Part shown: positions 28,602-64,000 of the stretch, in pieces
Numbering within the stretch: the stretch's first letter is position 1
Layout of the letters: the number at the start of each line of letters is the position of its first letter
Source: Eleginops maclovinus
Taxonomy: Eukaryota > Chordata > Actinopteri > Perciformes > Eleginopidae
Length of the DNA: 64,000 nt
Reading direction: 5' to 3'
NCBI RefSeq assembly: GCF_036324505.1
Contig: NC_086352.1
Location: forward strand, 21,979,637 to 22,043,636
Notes under the pieces: model-generated
Told to the model about the DNA's origin: nothing
The model's input: the letters and a program-made list of their open reading frames with translations, nothing else
Databases searched by the model: none
Position numbers and translations under genes: made by a program

Positions 28602-31600
28602 ATGTCGGAGAAAGGAGAAGTGGATTTAACTGGTGCCAAGCAGAACACGGGCGTGTGGCTTGTAAAGGTGCGTATTTATCCTTTTTCAAACGATGGCTCA
28701 TTGCGATTTTGGATTCCTTTTAGACTTCAACGCAGCTAAGGCTAACAAGAGATTTAGCTTAGCATCTAATGCTATGATCGATTGAAACACTGCTTTGTAG
28801 TTATTTCATTCAGTTACTGTAAGCTTGTTATGTTGAAATGCTCATAACTAATCTTCACAATAATATTATTTAAAGTCAAACATGTCACAATGTATTGATT
28901 TTACCAGAGTTTGGCCATGTAACCGGTGTAAACAAAAAGTAATAACAGTTGGAAAACGTGTCATTAGGCAGCTAAGGTGTAGAGAAACATCCATGGAAAA
29001 TGTTTCTTTGGCACCTGTTTGTAGAGAATTCACTTGAACTTCTTTTGCACATTTAAATAAAACATTTGTCGTAATGCTGATACTGTTATAGAGATGCATT
29101 GTTTCAAAGTAAACATCGTGTCTTAGTGTCAACATTTGTAACGATGTAAGTGTTGTACCAGATGCACACAATGTACCAACACTTAGTTTGGTATACCTTC
29201 ATTACAATGAAAAACGAGAGAGCTTTTGTATTTGTGGAATTAACTTAAGGGCCCATCGCCGAAGTGTGACAGCAGCCCTTATAAAATATACTGTGTTTCT
29301 TCATGCAGGTACCCAAGTACCTCTCTCAGCAATGGGCAAAAGCGACCGGCAGAGGGGATGTGGGGAAACTGCGAATCTGCAAGTATGTAACATACTTTTG
29401 TGTGTCTGAGTTTCAATCAAGTGATGTTAGTGGACAACATGTAATGTGTCTATTCTTTGTCTTACATTCTGGAAGTGGAAGCATGAAAACTGAGTGCCTA
29501 GCCTACTATTAAACGGTATAATTAGTGAAGTAAACTAGACCAGTAAAGCAGTGTTTTTTTTAATGATTATTTATAATGCATTTGAAATCGAATACACTGT
29601 TATTTTTGCAAATCAGTTAATACTTGTTTTGATTTATATGTTTGTCTTAAAGGAAAGGAAACCAAGGAAAAGCAGAGGTAAGTGATGTCTGAAAGAAGTG
29701 CAATGCGTTTTGGTGATAGACCGCTGCACAGGCAGTGCATTGTACAAAGCAAGATAGGACAAAAGGTGTACTTTCTTTGGTTGCTCTGACTTTGCTCCCC
29801 CTTTGCTCATTATTTACAATCAAGCACAGAGTTAGACAGCTTTAGACCATACGTTTTATTCATGTTTATCCAGATTTAGGGTTACTTATGTCCCAGGCAG
29901 CAGGAACACAGATGTAACAATAGTATCGGTTTGTTAGGGTGAGAATAAAATGAGACTGTGTGCTTGTTCTGTTAAACTGCTGAACCGGACACTGGAAAAT
30001 GGCAGTAACATCTACAGGAGGAAACGGCTTGGAAAACTAAATGTGGATGATGAAACTACTCTTCACAGGTGTCCTTCACTTTAAATGAAGAGCTAACTGT
30101 GATCGATGGTATAGAAGATAAGACGGTGTCTGCACCTCGCGATCATCCGTTCACCATGCAGTCAGTGGGAGGCCAGACGCTGGCGGTCTTCACAGAGAAT
30201 TCCTCAGGTGAGTTTCTGTTTTCCTTTTTCCAGCTGAGCTAAAGGATGCCAAGTGTTTGCTTTGAGTGCAGCTGCTGCAAGACGGTGCACTGTAAAAAGC
30301 AACATGTTTAATTTTCTGTAATTTAAATGTGTGATGGTTTATAGCCCACAGGTAAGTTTTGTGTGATCAGGTGGTGGCACACATCATGCACACCTTTCTA
30401 CAGCTTGCTGTCTTGTTGCACAGTTATTCCTCTGCCTGCCGTGCTTGTGTCTGAACTCTCAACAGGTTTTTCCTAGAGTGTGAGGTTCTCCACAGTGCTA
30501 CAAATAACACTCAATGAAAAACAAAAAAGCTGGTCTGTTGGAAATGTGTCTTCATCCAGTCTTATCTGTGTTTGTGTCTCTATGTATAAAGGAATTTTAG
30601 TTTCAGTGTTTGATCTTCTGTCATTTGTTTGTGGTTAGACCGTCCATTGCCAATCACCTCAGCAGATTTGGGTATTTGATCAGGCACAATGGCCCCATTT
30701 GGAATTCATTTAACATAGTATAGATCAACATTAACACAAATCATTGCTGAATTTGGAGTTGATTTAATTTGTGCATGGGTTTGTTTGGTTTGAACTGTGT
30801 GTGTGTGTGTGTGTCTGTGTCTGTGTCTGTGTGTGTGTTAGGGCTGCACAGTTGAAATTGTATATATGTTGTTTAGTACAACTTGATTTGGTACATCTGA
30901 GCAATAAGGCAGCTGCTAAAAGTTGAACAACATATGTCATCACATCAAATTCAGTTCAGTAGATTAACATAAAAGACAAAAGGAGAGAAGCAATCACTGC
31001 TGCGTTAAAAAAAGAAAGGCACATGCAATAAAATGCTTACAATGACCTCATAACTGGGGAAGTGCTTTGGTAACCAAGTCAAATTATTATGTGAAAGTAT
31101 TATCTGTTTTCAAAATAAAGGTTAAGTATGTGTGCAGCTCTGTCATGTTTGGGTATGTAAAGCACAGCATATGTGCTAGCTTTTTGTGGGAGCATGCTTG
31201 CTTTGCTGATGCGCACACGTGTGAACTCATCAGAGATTAGTGCGAAAAGCTCTGTGTGATTTTGTGTGCGACTTAACCCTGGGTGTGGTTCTTGTTGTTC
31301 GATCCCCTCCTTCCTTCGTCTCCCATCCCCTGTATTATCATGTTTACCATCCTCCCTCCCTTCCTGTAGGCCAGTCAGAAGAAAGATCTGATGGCAGCAG
31401 CTCAGTTTCGGGGGCGGGGGCAGGTCCAGGTGAGTCCTCCGTTTCACCAACGAGTGACAAAGTTGCACTCTTGGGAATCAGACACACTGAGGGCCCATAT
31501 ACATGCTTTGGAAGACGCATGTATTGGTGCCAAGACTGTGAACACATTGTCCTCATTTAGAGGCCAGTTTTCCCCCGAAGCATCGCACAGGCCTCTTTTT

Positions 31601-33533
31601 TATTTTTGGACACAAATGTGAAATTCATATCATATGAAGCTTACGCACTTTATATGCTCTGTCTTTACTGGAAGATCATTGGAAAAGACTGACGTCTGTG
31701 GCAATTGAGAAGAGTGCTACTTGCTTGTGGTGCTAGTTGTGACGTTGTTTTGTCAAAGAGAAATTATATCTGAATGTTCCTAAATGTTAGTTCAGATCTA
31801 CTGTATGAACTTACACAATCAGTTAGTTGGCCACAATACTGATTGAATACTTATTTGTAGCAAAGGATGGTGCCATTTTGCATAAATCTTTTCTTATTCA
31901 GTAAGTAAGCCACAGTGCGGATGACTTTTGTAGATAACTTCAAGGACTTGGAAGGCACAGCCTGACCTCAATACTGAGCCAGGAGCCTGCCCATGTGACT
32001 GGTAGTGAAAATAGCCTTGGAAAACGCTGGAAACAAAGTGATTGTATTAATTTGACTTTCTTTTATAGACAAAATGGCACTGAATTGGGAGGCTTTTTGG
32101 TTGAGTAAAGAGAAAGCCATTGACAATACAATAAAATCAATTGTGGGATGAATAATAGTTATAGCAGAGTTTATGCGTGTCCTAGGAAGTTTGTTGTAGT
32201 CCCTTTTCGACTTCATATTTTAACTTAAGGAGAGACCCATTCATTGTCTGTGTTCATCACTTTTCTCTTACACACATGGAACTGCGCACCCTTACTAACT
32301 TATTAAGTACATATGCACACAGAAATGCACATTTTTATGGAGTTTTAATGAACTGTCCTCTTTTTCAGATAAAATAGCCTTAGAGGGAGTGGTTGTGCAG
32401 AGAGCGGAGTGCAGACCTGCTGTGAGTGAAAGCTATATGAGGCTGAAGAGGTGAGTTAGTTTGTTAATTAAAAACTAAGGAATATATATCTGGATTAAAT
32501 GTCATGCATTGTACTTGTCAAGTGAAGTGATCATCATGATCTTTAACAGGTTACAAATTGAAGAGTTGGCCAAGCCAGTCAGGCTGTCCCAGCAGTTGGA
32601 TAAAGCGGTCACCAGCAACTACAAACCTGTGTCCAACCATACCTACAATGTAAGAAATGAGATTTTCTGTTTTATTCATCTACTTAATTTGTTTTGGCAA
32701 GTTCCATAAAATGTGAAGCCTTCAATTTATTGGTGCTACATGAAATATCCAGTACAACTTTAAAAGCACATTCTGCAAAGCATATTGTTCGATACGGACC
32801 CTAGGGATGATCTGCCTAAGTCAAACATTTTATTTCCTTAAGTAATTAAATGTTTCCCGTAATAATAGTCATGACAAGTAAATGTATTGGTATGGTCTCT
32901 GACCTCTGTCTGTTCAACCTTTCGCTGCAGCTTGAGTATGATCGGAAAAAGAAGGAGGAAGGCAAGAGGGCAAGAGTGGACAAACAGCAGGTGTTGGACA
33001 TGCTGTTTTCTGCTTTTGAAAAGCACCAGTACTACAACATCAAAGACCTAGTGGATATCACCAAACAGCCTGTGGTAAGACTGGAGGGGAACATGGGGGC
33101 TTCATTTTTAACACAGTGTGAAAGATTTTCAATGTTTTTAATTATGAAATAATACCTGGTTCAATAGATTTGTTAGTCTATGGGTTGTTTTATCAGCCAT
33201 AAAATCAATAGTACTCTTAATATGCTAGTTTTGCTGTTTTACTTCAGTCCACCAGTTGGATAATAGTGATACTGTTGTTTGAAAGAGTTTCTTACTGTTT
33301 TTAAATAGCTGATTATTGACATGTTGTCTTTAAAAAAAAGAAGCTTTATTCACATTGAATGAGAGCATTGTATTACTCTTTTCTCATACTTTGTCTGTTT
33401 CTTCTCTCAGATCTACTTGAAGGAAATCTTGCGTGACATTGGCATTTACAATGTGAAAGGAACACACAAGAATACCTGGGAGCTCAAACCAGAATACCGA
33501 CATTACCAAGGCGATGAAAAGACTGACGAATAG
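28602..33533 (+). CDS. gtf2f2: TFIIF beta subunit (RAP30), general transcription factor IIF subunit 2
   Basis: Coding exons: 28602-28667, 29309-29382, 29653-29677, 30069-30207, 32369-32450, 32550-32649, 32931-33074, 33411-33533. Phases fit and the protein is 250 residues, one more than human RAP30. The N-terminal dimerisation barrel (about 1-115) includes LTGAKQNTGVWLVKVPKYL and HPFTMQSVGGQTLAVF. A linker follows with SYMRLKRLQIEE and a VRLSQQLDKAV block. The C-terminal winged helix includes RVDKQQVLDMLFSAFEKHQY and DLVDITKQPVVYLKEIL. RAP30 pairs with RAP74 and recruits RNA polymerase II to the promoter, binding DNA through the winged helix. Exon 3 has only 25 nt. An extra in-frame 60-nt exon may be used between exons 4 and 5 (31370-31429). 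Confidence 0.97.
30796..30838. repeat. (GT)n microsatellite with CTGTGT interruptions
   Basis: An uninterrupted GT run followed by three CTGTGT units, in gtf2f2 intron 4. Confidence 0.85.
31370..31429 (+). other. gtf2f2: Candidate 60-nt cassette exon in gtf2f2
   Basis: A pyrimidine-rich tract and TGTAG precede it, and CCAG followed by GTGAGT ends it. Entry and exit phases are both 1, matching the flanking exons (30207 and 32369). Inclusion would add 20 residues (GQSEERSDGSSSVSGAGAGP) between the dimerisation domain and the linker without changing the frame. Human RAP30 has no insert at this place. Inclusion is not proven. Confidence 0.45.
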
Positions 33534-34001
33534 TTTCTCACCCTCCCAAGGCCATTTCACCATGTTTTTATTTCCCAGGCGAGGCCGTGGCTGGACCTTG
33601 GTGTTCTCTCCTGATTTTTCTCTAATCAAGTCTCCGAACACACGGGATGCTGTGATCATGAAAAGATGTTTTACAGGAAGACGTCTTGTAACTTGTTATT
33701 ATGTAGGAGACTAGAGCGGGCATTTGGATCTGATCCTGATGTAGTTTGTCACAGCTCCAGCACATCCTTGCGGTAATGGCCTCGGATATTTTATGAAGCA
33801 TGAAATACATTTATTAACTCTGGTTAAAAAGTTTGCAGTAATATTACAAAACCATTTAGAGGTAAGGTTTATAAAAAATATGTGACATTGATTACTTTTC
33901 TAGACATCTAAGTTAAATATTTTAAAACATTGTTCTACATTTGTGCTTGAGGTCTTAGCCTGTCTTGACTGTAATTTTAAAGTTTTACACTTGACAAATA
34001 C

Positions 34002-34007
34002 AATAAA
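34002..34007 (+). terminator. Candidate gtf2f2 polyadenylation signal (AATAAA)
   Basis: CAATAAACGTG lies about 470 bases after the stop codon, followed by T-rich sequence. Confidence 0.55.
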
Positions 34008-34102
34008 CGTGTTTTAATAGAAAATCTTTTTTGTATTAAGAGCGTCAAGCATACCACTGTGCCCAAGAACGGCAGAACAACAGCTCTAAGTAAATTAAAG
34101 CA

Positions 34103-34325
34103 GTGGTGGCGGGGTCCATAGGGTCTTAGCTTGGGAACTGGAACGTCACTGGTTCAAGTCCCCGAAAGAGCAAGTGTTACCAGGTGTCCCTGAGCAAGGC
34201 ACCATTCCTAACACAGCTCCCCGGGTGCCGGCATAATAGCATCCCACTGCTCCCAACACTAGGCTGGGTCAAATGGAGAATGTAAAGGTCCCCCCCGTGG
34301 GACAATTAATTTGTCTTCTGAACCA
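34103..34325 (+). mobile_element. tRNA-derived SINE
   Basis: The 5' part has an A-box-like TAGCTTGGGAACTGG and a B-box GGTTCAAGTCCC about 30 bases later, the internal RNA polymerase III promoter of tRNA-derived SINEs. The body, with CCCTGAGCAAGGCACC and a CTCCCCGGGTGCCGG block, is typical of fish SINEs. The ends were not defined by a target duplication. Confidence 0.7.
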
Positions 34326-36179
34326 CCATAAAAAAACATTAGCTGAATAGTCTTGAGGAAACCAATGTGATTCTTACTGCTACTTATACACGTTTACATT
34401 TTATCTGCTTTTTATAGATCATAAACAAGTCAACATTTTACCACATTAAGATGTGTACAGTATTCAAAGATGAGTTATGATGGCATCAAGTGGATGTGGG
34501 GCAAATCCTGGGCTGCCCCTGTGAAAAACTACACTGCATGCTCAGTATTTTTTTCAGTGTGCGGCAAAAAAATTATTGCAAATTGGGCATAGCGCTCGCT
34601 GCCCTCTACCCGTCATCTCATAAATCAGAGTCGATTGTGTGTGCCGCGAAAAGTGTAGTTATGAAGAGGAGACGAGAGAGCTTAGATTACGTCACCAGCG
34701 GTAAATACAAACAAAATGAAAGAAATTAACCATCTACTGGAGCTTTGGTGAGCAAAAGTATGTTTTGCCTTTAGAGTCTAAAGTTTAGACGATTGATATT
34801 GTAACCAGTGACGTGTTGGTGTTTTCATGCTGAAGCATTATGGTTGTTGAGTTTCGCTTTGATAGCGCTCTTTACTTGTGTAATAAAGGTACATTACATT
34901 GTCACATCACCACGCTGTGTAAGTAAATGTGTGGTGCTCTGTTCGTTCACTGCTTCGGAGATTATGTTTGTTGCTCCCATTCTCCCTCAGAGACGCTTTG
35001 CATGTGGAGGTCAGCGGTTGCTTCAGAACCATGGATAACTATACAGCTGTTTGATGACATTTTAAGAAAACCACAAGAAGCCTATATATAAATATAAGTT
35101 GTTCGTGCCCCACCAGTTTTATGCATATAAAAGACCCCACTGAGTGTAATCAAAGGACTGAGGAGCCAAAAAGCTTGCTTTCATAGCTGAATCATTTCCT
35201 GAGAGTTCTTTTTGAACTTTCAGACCAATATTGAATTATTTTTAATGAAAAAAAGTTGTCAAGCAACAAATTAAACATAATAGAAAAATGTTTCAGGAGA
35301 TTTAGTCAAAGAGTTTTATTTTCAGGATTCCCTGTACAGCTGATGCATACTGCCTGTATAAACCATGTGCATGTCAAATGTTGCCAGTGATCAGAGACAG
35401 CAAACTAAACATGACAAAAGCACATTTGTTTTGCGTCAGGACGATGAGCCAGCTCCCTCGCAGTGTCGCTTATTACCTGAAAGAGAAAGAAACATTAAGA
35501 AAAATAAGAAATGCACTCCCAGCAAACAAACGTCAAGTCTTCTTGCAACAAGTGATTGTGCCTCCAGATGCCAACACAGCAAATTCGTGGCATAATGCCT
35601 GCTAAATACAAATTGTATTAGCCATGCAAACTTTACACCCATAAACTACAAATGAATACGTGTCGAGACCTTTTCCAGAGACAGGAGTGGGACATTTATG
35701 GACTAAGCAGGTCATCAAATAGTCGTTAATTCAGGGAGGAGTAGTAGTGTTAAAAAAATTCACTCAATCGGTTCGGATTCATTTGTCACACCGAAAACAT
35801 TTACTAGTGAATCTGACTTTCCTCAAAAAGCTCAAATGTATTCCTCAGTTTATTCTGTGCTGCTATTTTATTTAGCAGTCAAAAAGCACAAGGATAGTTC
35901 AATTTAGCATCTCTATGCAAACCTTGAAGCCAAAGAAGCATGCTTCAGGTCTATCAGTGGATGCAAATACAAGTCTACCTTTAACTGCAAGACAATGTTA
36001 CAATAGCTCACCTCCAAAGACTGCAGTGTACATCACAGCTGTGACATCTTCTCTCAGGTTTCATATCCCAACGCTTAAACCAGGAGACTGTCAAAGGGAA
36101 CAAAAAACAAACAAAAACACATTAACTTTAAACTATAAGTAATTGGCATAGGAACCAATAGATTAAACTATCAGCATTT

Positions 36180-36318
36180 GATTTATCCTCCCCGATTCAA
36201 TCCGAGACGCCATGGAAGGAGGCGGGCAGAAAGCGCAGGGACATTTAATTTTGCATCAAAATTATTAAAACCCAGGGTATCCCACAACAGAGAGCCCAGG
36301 CTGTCAAAGATGCGGCTT
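36180..36318 (+). repeat. 139-bp direct repeat, copy 1
   Basis: Begins GATTTATCCTCCCCGATTC and ends GTCAAAGATGCGGCTT. It is nearly identical to 36,834-36,972 (about a dozen differences by eye) and equal in length. Confidence 0.85.
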
Positions 36319-36833
36319 GTGACGAAGCTTAAAGTCTCATCACTAAAACAGTTAGGCTAAGCCTTAGCATGAGTCTCCACATAGTAAACACATCTTTACA
36401 TACATGTTATTCAGATGGTAGCTGTCCTATTGTTGGAGCTCCTTTGTCAGGATGCATTATCTCCTGTGGTTACACTGCCTCGCAGCACGTGGCGTTTCAG
36501 CACCAGTCATCTCTGGAAATTCTGCAGCAGCCAACACAGCCATCACCCTGCATCCGGCTCACACAGGGATTCACCAAGAGACAAATGATCTGCAAGTAAA
36601 AGCATGGAACAGGGGTTATTTGACAGTAGTGCCTTTAAAAAAAACTTGGGGTTAACGGTTTCTGAAAACTTAAAGACACTGTAGATCTCATTTTAAGTGC
36701 TAAACAATATCACAACTTGGTGCTTCACAGCGCATCTTGTCATTTATGCATATACCTTGAGACTCTCTGCAACATACCGAAACATATTTTAGGTGATTAG
36801 CATCAGCTACTGGTTAATTTCCATTTTGTATAA

Positions 36834-36972
36834 GATTTATCCTCCCCGATTCAATCCGAGACGCCATGGAAAGAGGCGAGCAGAAAGCGCAGGGACATTT
36901 AATTTTGCATCTGGAATATTAAAACCCAGGGTATCTCACAATAGAGACCCCAGGCTGTCAAAGATGCGTCTT
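36834..36972 (+). repeat. 139-bp direct repeat, copy 2
   Basis: Second copy, 654 bases downstream of the first in the same orientation. The DNA between copies is unrelated to either. Confidence 0.85.
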
Positions 36973-38242
36973 GAGGCTTAACGTGTCTTTATTCTGGTCA
37001 CATTAGTATTTATATAGCATTTAGGCAACAGTTCAATCTGTTCAGTGACAAGAGAATAGCAAACAAATGTACAATAAACAAGCAAAAAAAAAGCTCTCTA
37101 GGGATTATAAAAAACACGTTAAATCAAGGGATAGTAGTCTCTGTACAATATATTGCTTCCACAATGTCCCTTCAATAGTGTTGTTATTTGTCAGATTACA
37201 GATTTAAATTTTCACTGTCAATTTGTATATTTCTTACTTTCAGTTCATTTCCATTTTGAGATGTTTATATTTTATAATAGTTTATTTTCTACTCTTTTAA
37301 TTATGTGCAATGCCTTGTCATATATGCGAATTTGTGATATATATATTCTTATTTCGGGGAGATTAGGACATTTCAAATTAGTATTAACTACACAATTGAA
37401 GTTAACATTAAAATTAGCAAGAATGAATGAGCGCATGGTAGTAACGAGGCATTTCCGGTGCTGCTTAACTGTTTGAGGGGATAAATGCAGTCCCCATGCC
37501 CCAAAAAACATTTACAATATTCAGTTAGCGTCCTGTAGGTTCACCATTTGTACAGAATTAATTTAGTTGGACTACCATTGCAACGCTGGTATCTTTGTTA
37601 CATTGTACAAAACGGATTGAGATCAGGAGATACAAAATGGCACCAGCTAATTTACACGTGTCCGCAGATTGAGATTTTACTTCTATAACGCTCAGTTAAT
37701 TTTAAAGCGTTTTTCTCTTAAAGGTGCAAAACATAACATACTTACAGCAGACCATGTTGGTACAGATGATCGAATCGCTTGCGTTGTTTTGCATTATATA
37801 TATATTGGAGAGGACGTCTTTCGCTCTGCTCTCCTGGTGAGTGAGTCGCTGAAAAGACCGAGAAAACCGCAGCTCCCAGATTAAATAGGTTACCGGTGTG
37901 TATGTATGAGTGTCGCCCCCTGGAGGATGGAGACGAAAGTTTAACTCGCATTGTTTTTTTTACAGTAAGGGTAAATGTTCAGTTAAATGACGTTTCTAAA
38001 GAGCTATCCCTCTTGTAAAAGTGTTTTGTTGGTGGACTCATTTTGATATAAAGCTTTGAAGCAAATACCGTTATGATCTGTAGTGTATTTGTTGTAACAT
38101 GGCTGTTTTAAGAACATTATACAAAAGAAAAAGCTTTTTAACTTGGACAATTAATAATTGTTTTCCTTTTTAAAGAAACGAAGTACAGCTCCGTCTCAAC
38201 TCTTTTTATACGTCATTTTTACACCATTTTTGAGGGTCTTAT

Positions 38243-38245
<3 letters not shown>

Positions 38246-38284
<39 letters not shown>
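38246..38284. repeat. (TTA)n microsatellite
   Basis: About 13 TTA units upstream of tanc1. Confidence 0.9.
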
Positions 38285-38459
38285 GTTGATGTTGTGGTGT
38301 TTTCAGCAACAAAGTGATACATAAATAATACACGAATGAAGATAACATGAAAAATACACACGTTAGTCAGCCCAAGAGAATGAAACGGATTAAATTAAAC
38401 CATTCAATCATTGCCGATACGTCAGATGTGAAACATAAATGCACGTGCACGAAGCGCGT

Positions 38460-38596
38460 TCTCGACTCTTCCTCCAACACTGTGAGTTGATGATGCAGCA
38501 CTGCTTAATTGGACTCCGCGAGTTTAACTGGTCTTCCATCAGTCTCCTGTGGATTTATGTGAAGACTTGCAGGCTTTAAAGAAGACTTAGGAAAAG
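38460..38596 (+). other. tanc1: Possible tanc1 5' untranslated first exon
   Basis: A locally GC-richer stretch ends GAAAAG followed by GTAAAT, an acceptable donor, 240 bases before the acceptor of the exon with the start codon. The 5' edge is a guess. Confidence 0.3.
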
Positions 38597-38865
38597 GTAA
38601 ATTAAGGCTTTATTTTCATCTCATCAGTTTTTATGTTTGACCACCCCTATCTGTACTTGTGATTAACTCAAAAGAAATTGCTCATTGTTAAACACTAAAT
38701 GGTAAGATCATCTCATAAACCAACAACTAAATCTGTTTCTTCTTCGGCTCTTGATTTAAGAGCTAACATTGAGGGTAATGTTGCCTGAAATAATGTGTTC
38801 CAAATTCAAATGTACATTTTGTTTAATCTACCACAGGCTTTAGACAGTGAAGCAGCAGTACAGCT

Positions 38866-64000
<25,135 letters not shown>

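Larger units (their letters stand above)
34326..38459. other. Intergenic region between gtf2f2 and tanc1
   Basis: No protein-like ORF was recognised. It contains a pair of 139-bp direct repeats (36,180 and 36,834) and a TTA microsatellite. Confidence 0.55.

Overview
The window is vertebrate nuclear DNA, almost certainly from a teleost fish. It has long AT-rich introns with GT..AG exon joins, compact intergenic gaps, abundant microsatellites, and fish-type hAT, L2-like, L1-like and tRNA-SINE repeats. The species cannot be named from the sequence. Exon models were built by hand by matching reading phase across every GT/AG junction. For the four genes complete in the window, the summed exons give uninterrupted proteins of the expected family length.

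Layout. About 1-9,000 is transposon debris: a hAT transposase gene split by the 5' half of a non-LTR retrotransposon (1-3,018); a degenerate minus-strand hAT element (about 4,745-7,553) that was hit by a second hAT element with a perfect 8-bp target duplication (4,853-6,658), which itself holds a small ISL2EU-like element with convergent THAP and YqaJ-partner-like first exons (5,446-6,411); and an internally deleted L2-like LINE (8,382-8,926). Next come cyp27c1 (minus, 9,769-16,568, 9 coding exons, 541 aa) and ercc3/XPB (minus, 19,778-25,700, 15 exons, 782 aa). Head-to-head with ercc3 lies gpalpp1 (plus, 26,249-28,001, 350 aa), followed by gtf2f2/RAP30 (plus, 28,602-33,533, 250 aa). After a repeat-rich gap (34,010-38,460) the rest of the window is the 5' part of a tanc1-like gene (plus), with 18 coding exons (about 1,097 aa) and running off the right edge within its ankyrin region.

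Functionally, two genes are core RNA polymerase II machinery: the TFIIH translocase XPB and the small TFIIF subunit RAP30. gpalpp1 is a poorly characterised nuclear-type protein. cyp27c1 encodes the mitochondrial P450 known in fish to desaturate retinol to vitamin A2. TANC1 is a postsynaptic scaffold with a STAND-type P-loop domain. Human counterparts of cyp27c1, ercc3 and tanc1 are on chromosome 2q and those of gpalpp1 and gtf2f2 on 13q, so this is a fish-type synteny block.

The observations most worth checking are the three-level transposon nest, an in-frame 60-nt candidate cassette exon in gtf2f2, a tanc1 exon that starts with a perfect splice-donor sequence, a textbook L1 insertion with a 16-bp duplication in a tanc1 intron, and a 160-bp repeat sitting just upstream of two different tanc1 exons.
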